From JAJDYQ01 sp942491945 (lineage in GTDB: Bacteria > Pseudomonadota > Gammaproteobacteria > JAJDYQ01), in the NCBI GenBank assembly GCA_942491945.1, contig CALODD010000050.1:1-64000 (forward strand): a stretch of 64,000 nucleotides of DNA, in the 5' to 3' direction. Each line of letters starts with the position of its first letter. The stretch's first letter is position 1. Positions 41,586-51,078 of the stretch are shown piece after piece. The translations under genes were made by a program, and so were the position numbers. The notes under the pieces are model-generated. The model did no database searches, was not told where the DNA came from, and saw nothing but the letters and a program-made list of their open reading frames with translations.

Positions 41586-43118
41586 ATGATCAAACCCCTG
41601 ACACAATCCCTTAAAGGCCTGAGCCTGATCCTTACTACGGGCATCATCGTTGTATCGATTGGATTTACTGTCACCCTGCTGTCCCAAATCAACGAACACT
41701 ATTATTCTGAAGAACAGCGCGAAATCAGCCTCAAGCAACAGGCTCTGGAGCTACACGCGAATACCTTAAGTGACCTGCTCGACCAGGTACGTTTTTCAGT
41801 TGAGGCGCTGGCACTTTCGCCTGATTTACAGGACATTGTCGAATTCGGCGACACCCAGGATCATCAGGAATGGGCACTACGCGTTCGGCAATATATTCCC
41901 TACAGTCTTGGACTTGGCCTGGTGAATGTTTACGGTGAAGTCTCTGGTGACCCACAACAGCTGCGAATTGGTGATGCCTGCGTACGCGATATGCATCGAA
42001 TTCTCGGCAATGAACCGATGCAAAACCCGGTCATTCACCGAGATATCCCAGGACTGGAGCATTTCGATGTCGTCACTCAGGTAACCACACAAGATGGTGA
42101 GCCCGCCGGCTTAATTTTCAGCAGCTATAGACTCGCTTTATTAGAAACCTGGATCGAGCGTTTCTCTGATAACACCATGGAGGTTTTTCTGCTCGATCAT
42201 AAGCAAGAGACATTAGCTATGGCCGGGGAAACCCGGACACAAGATAACATCAAAGAATTACAGACACGCGTTCCAGGGAATGACCTTTTCCTGAAAATCC
42301 GCTTCTCACTCGATACCGTAAATCCAATTTATAACCAGGTCATTACTCTCAACATTATCGCGATTCTACTGGTCGTTCTGCTACTGGCACTCATTGCAAA
42401 ACGCGCACTCGGACTTTACCGAAAAGACTTGCATCAGATTAGCGAAATTCTGATTGATGTCGAAAACGATAAACCAATTAATGATGCCAATGCTTCAAGC
42501 CATCTCATAGAAACAAGGCTCATCATGGAGCACATTCACCAGTTAGCCGGACGCCTGGGACAGCGCCAAAGCTCTTTAAGTCATGACTCACGACATGATG
42601 CTCTCACAGGATTGCCGAACCGCCGTTATCTTGAAAAAAAGCTGGATACCACTTGCGCGATGGTAAAACGTGGCGCCGGATTCTCTTTAGCAATTATCGA
42701 CATTGATTACTTCAAACAGGTCAACGATCAATATGGCCACAGTACGGGTGATGAGCTATTACGACTGTTTGCAGAATCGACGAAGCAGACGCTACGAGAT
42801 ACCGATTTCGCTGCACGATATGCGGGCGATGAGTTCGTACTCGTACTATTTGAAATGGCCAGCACACAGAAATCGATTGCTGCCATTCGTCGTATACAAC
42901 AAGCTTTTTATGAGGCACAGGAAAAGGCAAAACTTACTGGCGACCTAATGGCGACATTGAGCATCGGCGTATATCGAATGACACCCCATGAGGTTCATAC
43001 CCGAGAACATATCCTGGAGTTTGCCGACGAAGCACTATACGAAGCTAAACAACAGGGACGCAATCGCATCATCGACTTTAAGGACTGGAAGGACCTGGAA
43101 ACGACGGCAAAAAGATAA
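41586..43118 (+). CDS. Diguanylate cyclase with an extracytoplasmic sensor domain
   Basis: A membrane helix near residue 15 (LILTTGIIVVSIGFTVTLL) and another near 260 (IIAILLVVLLLALIA) bracket a periplasmic sensor of about 230 residues, probably Cache-like. The C-terminal GGDEF domain has the motif AGDEF in RYAGDEFVLVLF, a conservative replacement of the first glycine. RDTD five residues before it is a complete inhibitory I-site. It is therefore likely an active cyclic di-GMP synthase. Confidence 0.88.
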   Translation: MIKPLTQSLKGLSLILTTGIIVVSIGFTVTLLSQINEHYYSEEQREISLKQQALELHANTLSDLLDQVRFSVEALALSPDLQDIVEFGDTQDHQEWALRVRQYIPYSLGLGLVNVYGEVSGDPQQLRIGDACVRDMHRILGNEPMQNPVIHRDIPGLEHFDVVTQVTTQDGEPAGLIFSSYRLALLETWIERFSDNTMEVFLLDHKQETLAMAGETRTQDNIKELQTRVPGNDLFLKIRFSLDTVNPIYNQVITLNIIAILLVVLLLALIAKRALGLYRKDLHQISEILIDVENDKPINDANASSHLIETRLIMEHIHQLAGRLGQRQSSLSHDSRHDALTGLPNRRYLEKKLDTTCAMVKRGAGFSLAIIDIDYFKQVNDQYGHSTGDELLRLFAESTKQTLRDTDFAARYAGDEFVLVLFEMASTQKSIAAIRRIQQAFYEAQEKAKLTGDLMATLSIGVYRMTPHEVHTREHILEFADEALYEAKQQGRNRIIDFKDWKDLETTAKR

Positions 43119-43221
43119 CGCATTAATCGCAGATACTATATGGTAATAAATAATACAAACACTGGAATTAATTTCAGCTAATATCTAATTTAGATATCAT
43201 TTTTACTACAATAATAAATCG

Positions 43222-43306
43222 CCTGCCAAATAATATGCAGGTCCACGAGCTATCTGGGGACGCTCGGAAAGTTACTCTCTATACGAGTAATTATGCCTGT
43301 TTAGGC
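43222..43306 (+). other. Structured leader before the second diguanylate cyclase gene
   Basis: Four consecutive stem-loops are visible: CCTGC/GCAGG (43222-43226 with 43237-43241), CGAGC/GCTCG (43246-43250 with 43262-43266), TTACTC/GAGTAA (43272-43277 with 43285-43290) and GCCT/AGGC (43295-43298 with 43303-43306). It sits 26 bases upstream of the TTG start. I do not recognise a cyclic di-GMP riboswitch core, so no riboswitch is called. Confidence 0.35.
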
Positions 43307-43331
43307 GCATAAGAAATATAAAGGGGAGAAC

Positions 43332-44450
43332 TTGAAGGACCCAACCGTCAGCGATTCCGTATTGTCATTACGTCAATACGCAATCAAATACACTACGCCG
43401 ATTATTTTCATAATCAGCATTATTATACTCACAGTCCGACTGGCAACCGCAGAGGTCAACCCAGTCCCTTTTGCGCTTGCTATCTTTACATTTATAAACC
43501 TGACCGTTCTGTATCTATTAACACTTTCGGGCAAAGAGTTTCGGTTTGGCGTTGCATACGTCCTCATATTTATGATTATCACCGTTACCAGTTTTGCCTA
43601 TTATGCCGGTGGTCTTCCTGCGCCTGGGTTCACACTGTTACTGGTAGCACCATACATTGGCCTTATTCTTTCAGGGCCACGTCTTGCCTGGATCACATTA
43701 TTTATTATTTTACTGATTACAGCCATATTTCTATATCTACATACCTCTGGTCACAGCTTTCCAGAACACGCATTAAAGGGCAATGACCTCATACTAATGA
43801 ATGCCTTCACCTTCACAATGTGCTTATTCATAATTACTTTTATTTCGACAATGTACGCAACTAATAATAAGCACCTGCATAACACTCTGAATGAACAGGC
43901 CAAATACGATTATCTGACAGGTTTATATAATCGCCGCCACCTACAGGATGTAATGAATAAGGAACTGGCCCGCGCCGCCAGGAATAAAAATGGAATATCG
44001 ATCCTCCTAATCGATATCGACAATTTTAAGCAATATAACGACACATATGGACACATGGCCGGAGACTATTGTCTTGAGAAAGTTGCATCGATACTACTTG
44101 AAAGCGTGCGCCGTCCTCCTGATGTTGTTGCTCGCTACGGCGGTGAAGAATTCATTATCATACTGCCTGAAACAACCGGCGAAAACGCTATCTTCGTTGC
44201 GGAAAAAATACGAACCAATATCAGGTCGATGCAGCCTGACGATAACGTTAAGGAACGACTATCGGTCACAATTGGTCTTGCCTGGACGTTGGAAAGACAG
44301 TCGTTACAACAAGACCTTCTTATCGAGTATGCAGATAGTGCGCTGTATAAGGGAAAGAACTCAGGGAAAAACCAGGTCGTACCGATTGAGGTGCATTCAC
44401 AAAATAGTTTAGATGCAGCCTCAGAAAAGCTGGCCGATGTCACAGCTTAA
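43332..44450 (+). CDS. Diguanylate cyclase with a membrane sensor region
   Basis: Six hydrophobic segments occupy the first 180 residues (such as PIIFIISIIILTV, VAYVLIFMIITVTSF and MCLFIITFISTMYA), followed by a GGDEF domain with the canonical GGEEF in RYGGEEFIIIL. RPPD five residues before it is the I-site. The start is a TTG with AAGGGGAG just 3 bases upstream; an in-frame downstream start cannot be ruled out. It follows the first diguanylate cyclase after a 213-base gap with four hairpins. Confidence 0.87.
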   Translation: MKDPTVSDSVLSLRQYAIKYTTPIIFIISIIILTVRLATAEVNPVPFALAIFTFINLTVLYLLTLSGKEFRFGVAYVLIFMIITVTSFAYYAGGLPAPGFTLLLVAPYIGLILSGPRLAWITLFIILLITAIFLYLHTSGHSFPEHALKGNDLILMNAFTFTMCLFIITFISTMYATNNKHLHNTLNEQAKYDYLTGLYNRRHLQDVMNKELARAARNKNGISILLIDIDNFKQYNDTYGHMAGDYCLEKVASILLESVRRPPDVVARYGGEEFIIILPETTGENAIFVAEKIRTNIRSMQPDDNVKERLSVTIGLAWTLERQSLQQDLLIEYADSALYKGKNSGKNQVVPIEVHSQNSLDAASEKLADVTA

Positions 44451-44452
44451 TT

Positions 44453-44992
44453 TTAAACGCTTTCGACTCGACTCCAGTCAAACGCTTTTCCTGGATCGGT
44501 TTTCCTGCCTGGCGCTATATCACAATGACCGGCTATATCTTTCTCAGATATTTGATAGACCTTCCTGATTGCAGATAAAACCTTTTTGAGCTGATCATAC
44601 TGGACATCCTCATAAGGTGAGTCATCCACACCTTCCAGTTCTATACCAATCGAAAAGTCATTACACTTTTCACGGCCTTGATAATTGGACACTCCCGCAT
44701 GCCAGGCACGCTGATGAAACGGTACGTATTGAATTACTGACCCGTCCCTACGAATAAATAAATGCGATGACACACATAGCTCATGTATTTCGTTGTAATA
44801 CGGATGCTCTTCTGGATCGAGCGAATTTGTAAATAGTTGCGTCACGCCTTCGCCACCATACACGGCTGGCGGCAAACTAATGTTATGAATCACGATCAGA
44901 TTAATATCGCTCGCATCAGTTCGCTCATCACAATTTGGTGAGGCGATATACTCCGCCACATCTAACAAGCCTGTATTCTTATCGATCTGCAT
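44453..44992 (-). CDS. ampD: 1,6-anhydro-N-acetylmuramyl-L-alanine amidase
   Basis: AmpD cleaves the peptide from anhydro-muropeptides during cell-wall recycling, in the cytosol. The zinc-binding histidine near the N-terminus is in LIVIHNISLPP, and the later ligands are in GHCDIAPGRKTDPG. HLFIRRDG and RAWHAGVSNYQGR are typical family motifs. There is no signal peptide, as expected. Its ATG overlaps the stop of the upstream FecR-like gene by one base (TGATG), which implies coupling. Confidence 0.92.
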   Translation of the reverse strand: MQIDKNTGLLDVAEYIASPNCDERTDASDINLIVIHNISLPPAVYGGEGVTQLFTNSLDPEEHPYYNEIHELCVSSHLFIRRDGSVIQYVPFHQRAWHAGVSNYQGREKCNDFSIGIELEGVDDSPYEDVQYDQLKKVLSAIRKVYQISEKDIAGHCDIAPGRKTDPGKAFDWSRVESV

Positions 44993-45663
44993 CAGGAATC
45001 AAAAGGCACCGTTCGACCGACATAAGATTCATTTTTACGTAATTCATCATCCGTATGCTTTTCAAAGCCCGCCATGTTATTGATATATGGCACCATACCC
45101 GCAGGGGTATAAATCATAATCGCGTTATGGTGAGTCGCCGTATAAATCTCGGACTTCATATTCGGCACTCTGACTTCCGTCTCGCCATAGCAAGTACAGA
45201 AATAGGTCTTGTCTGGTGCAGTATCCAGATATAAACCGGTACCACGAATTCCAATCGTTGCCGTACGCGTGTGAATGGTTTTTTCGCCACGACCGAACAC
45301 GCCCAGTACTGCACCTGTTAACAGACGTAATCCGGTCACGACCAAATTATCATCTGCTTCGACTTTCAGTGATGTATTTGAACGAAGACGATAAACATCC
45401 TGACCAACACTAAACGTCAGATTGGATCCATGACCAACCGTCACCTGATCCCCCGGATTAATAGCTGTGGCTGGTGTAATACGTTGCCGATTGACGAATG
45501 CCGTTCCATTGAGTTCATGCACATTCTGCGCAGCGTATGAATCTGGTAATACCAGACCTGCGCCAATTGCCGCACTGGTCAGCAACAGTTTACGTCGCTG
45601 CGCATCTACTTCGTCGTGCGCATGACAGGGACAGCCTGGCTTATGTACATTATTATTTTTCAT
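44992..45663 (-). CDS. Tat-exported FecR-like domain protein
   Basis: The start MKNNNVHKPG at 45663 has AGGAGG nearby and is preferred over a longer frame. The N-terminus has a Cys/His group (PGCPCHAHDE) then a twin-arginine signal RRKLLLTSAAIGAG. The rest matches the FecR family: VTVGHGSNLTFSVG, LLTGAVLGVFG, RTATIGIRGTGLYLD and FCTCYGETEV. FecR domains usually sense or bind at the outer surface of the inner membrane. Coupling to ampD is suggested by the overlapping stop/start. The substrate is unknown. Confidence 0.7.
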   Translation of the reverse strand: MKNNNVHKPGCPCHAHDEVDAQRRKLLLTSAAIGAGLVLPDSYAAQNVHELNGTAFVNRQRITPATAINPGDQVTVGHGSNLTFSVGQDVYRLRSNTSLKVEADDNLVVTGLRLLTGAVLGVFGRGEKTIHTRTATIGIRGTGLYLDTAPDKTYFCTCYGETEVRVPNMKSEIYTATHHNAIMIYTPAGMVPYINNMAGFEKHTDDELRKNESYVGRTVPFDS

Positions 45664-45747
45664 CTCGTCCTCCTCGGCAGAACGGTATAAATATCTGGTA
45701 CCCTTCGAAACCATACTCATACACTTGTTCAATACCCTATCAACAAA

Positions 45748-46911
45748 ATGCGATCACCGTCACACAAATTACCAGAATTGACGCAAATGATCAGGCAGCT
45801 AATTGCCTCACCATCGGTAAGTTCTGTATCTCCTGCTTTTGATCAGGGAAACATCGATGTCATCAACCTGCTGGCTGACTGGTGTAGAACCCTGGGTTTC
45901 TCTGTTGAAATCCAGAATCTGGATGAAGGCAAAGCGAACCTGATTGCCACCATCGGTTCAGGAGATGGTGGGCTAATACTGTCTGGTCATACCGACACCG
46001 TGCCTTATGACGATGGCAAGTGGCAGACCGACCCGTTCAAAGTGACGGAAACCGATCAACGTTTCTACGGGCTAGGTACGGCCGATATGAAATCGTTTCT
46101 GGCTCTTGCACTGGAAGCCATCCAGCGCATTGATCTAAACAAACTCACCGCACCGCTGATACTACTCGCCACAGCAGATGAGGAAAGCAGCATGTCCGGT
46201 GCCAAGGCATTGGTTAAAGCCGGCAAACCCAAAGCACGCTATGCCGTTATTGGCGAACCGACGAATCTTCACCCAATTCGTATGCACAAAGGCATCCTCA
46301 TGGAAGCCATTCACATCCAGGGACAATCCGGCCATTCAAGTGACCCGGCACTCGGTAATAGCGCCATGGAGGGAATGCATCGCGTCATACAGACCATTAT
46401 TGAATGGCGCGAAGAACTACAGAAAAAGCACATCAATGAAGCCTTTGCCGTACCCGTACCGACAATCAACCTGGGACATATCCATGGCGGCGATAATCCT
46501 AACCGAATCTGTGCCGAGTGCGAACTGCATATAGATCTTCGTCCACTACCCGGTATGCCGCTTGATGAACTCAGGGCAGAGCTATCGGAACGCGTTTCTC
46601 GCGCAATTGAGAATAGTGGCCTGATTGCCCGCACGCGCCCGTTGTTTTCTGGCATACCCGCAATGGAAACGCCGGCAGATGCAGCGCTCGTAAAAACCGC
46701 AGAGAAACTGACTGGCCATAGCGCCGAAGTTGTTGCCTTTGGCACCGAAGCACCTTACCTGCAGGAACTGGGCAATGAAGTCATTGTACTTGGCCCTGGC
46801 AGTATTGATCAGGCACATCAACCTAATGAGTTCCTGCCACTTGATCAGATTAACCCCATGCTGAATATCCTCGAACAGCTCATTGGGCGCTATTGCCTCG
46901 CTAGCCACTAA
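45748..46911 (+). CDS. argE: Acetylornithine deacetylase
   Basis: ArgE removes acetate from N-acetylornithine in arginine synthesis. It is an M20-type metallopeptidase: SGHTDTVPYDD has the first histidine and aspartate ligands, GLGTADMKSFLAL the next aspartate, ATADEESSMSG the catalytic glutamates and VIGEPTNLHPIRMHKG a conserved binding block. The dimerisation domain has HSSDPALGNSAMEGM. A further histidine is in IDQAHQPNEF. Length 387 equals E. coli ArgE in class. argA lies 10 kb downstream, not in the same operon. Confidence 0.92.
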   Translation: MRSPSHKLPELTQMIRQLIASPSVSSVSPAFDQGNIDVINLLADWCRTLGFSVEIQNLDEGKANLIATIGSGDGGLILSGHTDTVPYDDGKWQTDPFKVTETDQRFYGLGTADMKSFLALALEAIQRIDLNKLTAPLILLATADEESSMSGAKALVKAGKPKARYAVIGEPTNLHPIRMHKGILMEAIHIQGQSGHSSDPALGNSAMEGMHRVIQTIIEWREELQKKHINEAFAVPVPTINLGHIHGGDNPNRICAECELHIDLRPLPGMPLDELRAELSERVSRAIENSGLIARTRPLFSGIPAMETPADAALVKTAEKLTGHSAEVVAFGTEAPYLQELGNEVIVLGPGSIDQAHQPNEFLPLDQINPMLNILEQLIGRYCLASH

Positions 46912-46914
46912 ACC

Positions 46915-47502
46915 ATGAAAGGCAGACAAAGCGGCATGCCTGACGAGGCATACTGGGATTCATTTTTTGACGCTGAGGCATTAACCAAAGTTCTGCATTG
47001 TTATCCGGAAGATAAACGGGATGTCGCTGAATTTGGTTGCGGTTATGGCACATTTACTCTGCCGGTAGCAAAGAATATTACAGGCCACATCTACGCCTTT
47101 GATATTGAATCGGAAATGATCGAGCGACTGACTGAAAAACATCAGCAAGCAAGCCTCGTAAATATCATTGCACAACAACGTGACATTGGCACAGAAGGTT
47201 CAGGCCTGGAAAATAATTCCGTTGCTCATGTCATGATTTACAACCTGCTTCACATTGAACAATCCGTCGACTTCCTGAAGGAAGCATTAAGGATCTTACA
47301 GCCTGGCGGCACCCTATCCGTCATACACTGGAACTTCGACCCAAACACACCGCGCGGCCCTTCGATGGAGATTCGTCCAAAACCCAAAAATATTATGCAG
47401 ATGGCGCAGACAGTTGGCTTTAAACACATGGACAGTCCGGATATTTCAGCCTGTGCGCCTTATCACTACGGATTAATTTTCATTAAGCCTGAAAATTCAT
47501 AA
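46915..47502 (+). CDS. SAM-dependent methyltransferase
   Basis: A class I methyltransferase: AEFGCGYGTFTLPVAK (motif I), AFDIESEMIERLTEK (post I acidic residue), and LLHIEQSVDFLKEALRILQPGGTLSVIHW (motifs II-III, quoted in part) followed by an aromatic region. The substrate is unknown. It starts 3 bases after argE, so it may share its mRNA. A C-terminal block MAQTVGFKHMDSPDIS is family-like. Confidence 0.82.
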   Translation: MKGRQSGMPDEAYWDSFFDAEALTKVLHCYPEDKRDVAEFGCGYGTFTLPVAKNITGHIYAFDIESEMIERLTEKHQQASLVNIIAQQRDIGTEGSGLENNSVAHVMIYNLLHIEQSVDFLKEALRILQPGGTLSVIHWNFDPNTPRGPSMEIRPKPKNIMQMAQTVGFKHMDSPDISACAPYHYGLIFIKPENS

Positions 47503-47564
47503 TATACTCAATCTATTGCGCGTAATAACCGCTATGCTTACTGAAAATAGATATTAGCTACAGC

Positions 47565-48419
47565 ATGAAAACGATTCTTTACACATTACTACTCGTCTTC
47601 CCAACACTGGTTTTTGGGCAATCCTCCGTCTGGAAAATCAGTAAAGGCGACCAACAGCTTTATCTAGGTGGCACCATTCATGTCCTTAGCAAGGAAGATT
47701 ACCCGCTACCTGATGAATTCACTCAGGCCTACCAGCAATCTGACAGCCTGGTTTTTGAAGTCAACCTAACTGAAGCCTCAAGCCCTTCCGCACAACAGAC
47801 CATGTTCAAGCGCTTCAGTTATACCAATGGCAAAACACTCGAACAGGCATTAAGACCAGCCACCATGAAAAAACTCCAGGACTATGCGACTGATACCAGC
47901 ATGCCTTTGCAAAGCCTGTTGCCATTCACACCGCAGCTGGTATCGCTCATTATCACCATGGCTGAGTTACAGCGTATCGGCATCAATGTTACAGGTGTTG
48001 ATCAGTATTTTGAGTTATTGGCAAACAAAGACGGCAAGTCACTGGCTTACCTGGAAACCCTCGATGAGCAAATGAATTTCATTGCCAATATGGGCAAGGG
48101 CCGCGAAGATGAATTAATTCTGCACACCATTGAAGAAGCAAAGCAGATCAGGAATTTAATGGGCGAACTCACAAAGAGCTGGCGTTCGGGCGATATAGCT
48201 AAGCTCAACGAAATAGGCGTTGCCCCCATGCAAAAGCATTTCCCAAAAATCTATAACGACCTGCTTGTTCGTAGAAACTCGAACTGGCTGCCTCAGCTAG
48301 AGAAAATGTTGTCTACAGAAACCGTCGAATATGTGCTTGTTGGAACACTCCATCTGGTCGGTAAAGATGGGCTGCTAAAACTGCTTGAAGATAAGGGCTA
48401 TAGCGTCCAGCAACTTTAA
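47565..48419 (+). CDS. TraB/GumN-family exported protein
   Basis: A signal peptide (TILYTLLLVFPTLVFGQ) is followed by the TraB/GumN family signature: WKISKGDQQLYLGGTIHVLSKEDYPLP (part) with the GTIHxL motif, and near the C-terminus VEYVLVGTLHLVGKDGLLKLLEDKG, the GTxHL repeat. Related proteins include TIKI-type Wnt proteases in animals, so a metalloprotease activity is possible, with histidines in GTIHVL and GTLHLV as metal ligands. The cellular role is unknown. Confidence 0.8.
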   Translation: MKTILYTLLLVFPTLVFGQSSVWKISKGDQQLYLGGTIHVLSKEDYPLPDEFTQAYQQSDSLVFEVNLTEASSPSAQQTMFKRFSYTNGKTLEQALRPATMKKLQDYATDTSMPLQSLLPFTPQLVSLIITMAELQRIGINVTGVDQYFELLANKDGKSLAYLETLDEQMNFIANMGKGREDELILHTIEEAKQIRNLMGELTKSWRSGDIAKLNEIGVAPMQKHFPKIYNDLLVRRNSNWLPQLEKMLSTETVEYVLVGTLHLVGKDGLLKLLEDKGYSVQQL

Positions 48420-48422
48420 GAA

Positions 48423-48442
48423 TCTCCGGGCAAGCCCGGAGA
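48423..48442. terminator. Hairpin between convergent genes
   Basis: TCTCCGGG and CCCGGAGA pair over 8 bases with a CAAG loop, between the TraB-like gene and the HMA-like gene. There is no T run on either strand, so termination would depend on stability alone. Confidence 0.45.
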
Positions 48443-48452
48443 CCCAGTCAAA

Positions 48453-48686
48453 TCAAAGCCCTACTATTTCTGCGTGATAACCACGCCCGGTAATTGCACC
48501 CAGTAAGGCCTGCGCCTTAACTTCCAGTGGATCATAATCCACCAACATCAAGTGCGGATTCTGGCAGTTTACACAAGCACTACGGACACCATCGTAAAGT
48601 GCCATATCATGCTCGACCTGCCCCACGGTACTTTCATCCAGTGTTTCATCAATATGAAACATCACATCTGCCGTGTAATCACTCAT
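48453..48686 (-). CDS. Small ferredoxin-fold (HMA-like) protein
   Basis: The start at 48686 has AGAGGAGATC just upstream, which favours it over a longer frame. The 77-residue protein has the beta-alpha-beta-beta-alpha-beta order of HMA domains, with VSIQ-type strands and an ending GYHAEIVGL close to that of copper chaperones. The usual metal site GMTCxxC in the first loop is missing; instead CVNCQNPH occurs after the first helix, so a different ligand or a redox role is possible. It is a single gene. Confidence 0.6.
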   Translation of the reverse strand: MSDYTADVMFHIDETLDESTVGQVEHDMALYDGVRSACVNCQNPHLMLVDYDPLEVKAQALLGAITGRGYHAEIVGL

Positions 48687-48873
48687 TTTGATCTCCTCTG
48701 TCGTATTTTTGTCTCCACTCAAATTCAGTATAGGAGTGGCCAAAACGTTTGCCAGCACGATTTGATGAAATATTTATGACACCAGTCGTCCAATCAAGGG
48801 GGATCAGGACTTTGCTTAACTCCAGTAGCATGAGAAAATTTACGGCTTTACGGTAATAAACAGCGGAATCCCC

Positions 48874-50553
48874 ATGAGTGACGACTTAAACAAAATCAGC
48901 TCCAGAATCACCCAGCCCAAGGCACAGGGCGCTTCACAGGCCATGCTCTACGCCACAGGTATGACTCGCGAAGACATGGACAAGGCTCAGGTGGGAATTT
49001 CCAGCGTCTGGTATGACGGCAACTCCTGCAATATGCACCTGATGGATTTAGCCTCAAAAGTAAAAGAAGGCGTAGAAGCTGCCGGTCTGGTTGGCATGCG
49101 TTTCAACACCATCGGTGTTTCTGACGGCATTTCCATGGGTACCGACGGCATGAGCTATTCCCTGCAGTCGCGCGAGATCATCGCAGATTCGATTGAAACA
49201 GTTATGGGCGCGCAGTGGTATGACGCGAACATCTCGCTACCGGGCTGTGACAAGAATATGCCTGGCACCATTATCGCAATGGCTCGCATGAACCGCCCTA
49301 GCCTCATGGTTTACGGTGGCACCATTCGTGCCGGCCATTCTCATGGCAAAGCACTGGACATCGTATCTGCCTTTCAGAGCTATGGTGAGTTCATCGCCAA
49401 CAAGATCACTGACGAAGAGCGTCAGGATATCGTGCAGAACTCCTGCCCAGGTGCCGGTGCCTGCGGCGGTATGTACACAGCAAACACGATGTCATCAGCG
49501 ATCGAGGCACTCGGTATGTCATTGCCCTACTCTTCATGCACGCCTGCGGAAGACCCAGACAAGATCCAGGAATGCCTGAATGCTGGTGCGGCCATCCGCA
49601 ACCTGATGGAAAAGAACATCTGTCCACGCGACATTATGACGCGCGAAGCCTTCGAAAACGCTCTGGTCATGATCATGGCACTCGGTGGCTCAACCAACGC
49701 TGTATTACATATGATCGCCATGGCTCGCGCAGTCGATATCAAGCTGACAATCGATGATTTCCAGTCAGTTTCTGATCGAATTCCATTTATTGCCGATCTT
49801 AAGCCAAGTGGTAAATACGTGATGGAAGACCTTCATGCAGTTGGTGGTATCCCTGCCGTCATGAAATACCTCATGGAACACGGTCTAATTAATGGCGACT
49901 GCCTGACCGTCACTGGCAAGACCATCGCTGAAAACCTTGCTGATTTACCGGGACTTAGTGAAGGCCAGAAAATCATCACACCTATCGACAAGCCAATCAA
50001 AGAAAGCGGTCATATCCGTATTCTAAAAGGTAATCTGGCCCCAGGCGGTTCGGTTGCCAAGATCACCGGCAAAGAAGGCCTTACCTTCACCGGCCCAGCA
50101 CGCGTATTCGATGCCGAAGAAGACATGCTCAAGGCACTGGAAGATGGCAATATTTACAAAGGTGATGTCATCGTTATTCGTTACGAAGGCCCGAAAGGCG
50201 GCCCCGGTATGCCAGAAATGTTAACGCCGACTTCAGCTGTAATGGGTGCAGGATTGGGTGACGACGTAGCGTTACTGACTGACGGTCGCTTCTCCGGCGG
50301 TTCTCACGGCTTTATCATCGGCCATATTGTTCCTGAAGCTCAGGAAGGCGGCCCAATCGCTCTGATTAAAGATGGTGATGTTGTTACGATTAATGCTGAT
50401 CTCAATACTCTGAATGTCGACATTGAAGAAGATGAAATGCGTAAGCGTAAAGATGAGTGGGTGATGCCTCCATACAAAGCAACACGCGGCACACTGTATA
50501 AATTCATCAAATCCGTTAAAAACGCATCTGAGGGTTGCGTGACTGACGAATAA
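48874..50553 (+). CDS. ilvD: Dihydroxy-acid dehydratase
   Basis: IlvD makes the 2-keto acids of valine and isoleucine synthesis. The cluster cysteines C52 (GNSCNMHLM), C125 (LPGCDKNMPG) and C197 (GAGACGGMYTANTMS) are present, along with VSDGISMGTDGM and DGRFSGGSHGFIIGHI near the C-terminus. Length 559 is usual. Reading is uninterrupted. A TCGATATT/AATATCGA hairpin (50568-50587) follows the stop before the next gene. Confidence 0.96.
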   Translation: MSDDLNKISSRITQPKAQGASQAMLYATGMTREDMDKAQVGISSVWYDGNSCNMHLMDLASKVKEGVEAAGLVGMRFNTIGVSDGISMGTDGMSYSLQSREIIADSIETVMGAQWYDANISLPGCDKNMPGTIIAMARMNRPSLMVYGGTIRAGHSHGKALDIVSAFQSYGEFIANKITDEERQDIVQNSCPGAGACGGMYTANTMSSAIEALGMSLPYSSCTPAEDPDKIQECLNAGAAIRNLMEKNICPRDIMTREAFENALVMIMALGGSTNAVLHMIAMARAVDIKLTIDDFQSVSDRIPFIADLKPSGKYVMEDLHAVGGIPAVMKYLMEHGLINGDCLTVTGKTIAENLADLPGLSEGQKIITPIDKPIKESGHIRILKGNLAPGGSVAKITGKEGLTFTGPARVFDAEEDMLKALEDGNIYKGDVIVIRYEGPKGGPGMPEMLTPTSAVMGAGLGDDVALLTDGRFSGGSHGFIIGHIVPEAQEGGPIALIKDGDVVTINADLNTLNVDIEEDEMRKRKDEWVMPPYKATRGTLYKFIKSVKNASEGCVTDE

Positions 50554-50625
50554 AATGTGAACAGAGTTCGATATTAATCAATATCGATTCGGTAGACTGG
50601 CTCTAATGATTCAAAGGAGAGTTCC

Positions 50626-51078
50626 ATGAAATTGTCCATTATTGCCAGTCTATTACTGACTGTTTTCATCTCATCGGCTCATGCAGATGATTCTGCAACG
50701 TCAAGAGTATTGAATGACGCAGCGGGCAAATTCGTCAGCAATGTATTCTCTGAATTAGAAAGAAAGATTATTCACGAATATTTTGATCAGACCCCAACTA
50801 AGCCTGAAGCATCTAATAATAAGAAACACAAGAAGAAAAAAGGATTGCCTCCGGGTTTAGCTAAAAAGAAACACCTCCCCCCAGGCCTACAAAAACAATT
50901 ACAACGGAACGGCACACTACCTCATGGGCTTGCCAAGAGAGAATTGCCTTCCGAGCTGGAATCACAACTACCTCCCATCGAAAATCATCTGGAACGTGTG
51001 ATTGCAGATGGCAATGTTCTGCTCGTTGATAAGGTCAGCGGCATCATCATGGACATCATTAAAGACATTGTTAAATGA
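50626..51078 (+). CDS. Exported LPPGL-repeat protein, CigR-like
   Basis: A signal peptide (MKLSIIASLLLTVFISSAHA) precedes a helical region and a lysine-rich linker with repeats of LPPGLAKK, LPPGLQKQL, LPHGLAKR and a final LPP. This PPGL repeat is seen in the CigR/RcnB-like group of periplasmic proteins. It ends IMDIIKDIVK. Its stop overlaps the next ATG by 4 bases (ATGA). It is the first gene of a three- or four-gene operon. Confidence 0.65.
   Translation: MKLSIIASLLLTVFISSAHADDSATSRVLNDAAGKFVSNVFSELERKIIHEYFDQTPTKPEASNNKKHKKKKGLPPGLAKKKHLPPGLQKQLQRNGTLPHGLAKRELPSELESQLPPIENHLERVIADGNVLLVDKVSGIIMDIIKDIVK

Noticed and set aside
43119..43331. Cyclic di-GMP riboswitch before the second diguanylate cyclase
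   Set aside because: The GEMM-I GCAAA and GGGACGCAAAG core is missing. One GGGGACGC stretch alone is not enough.
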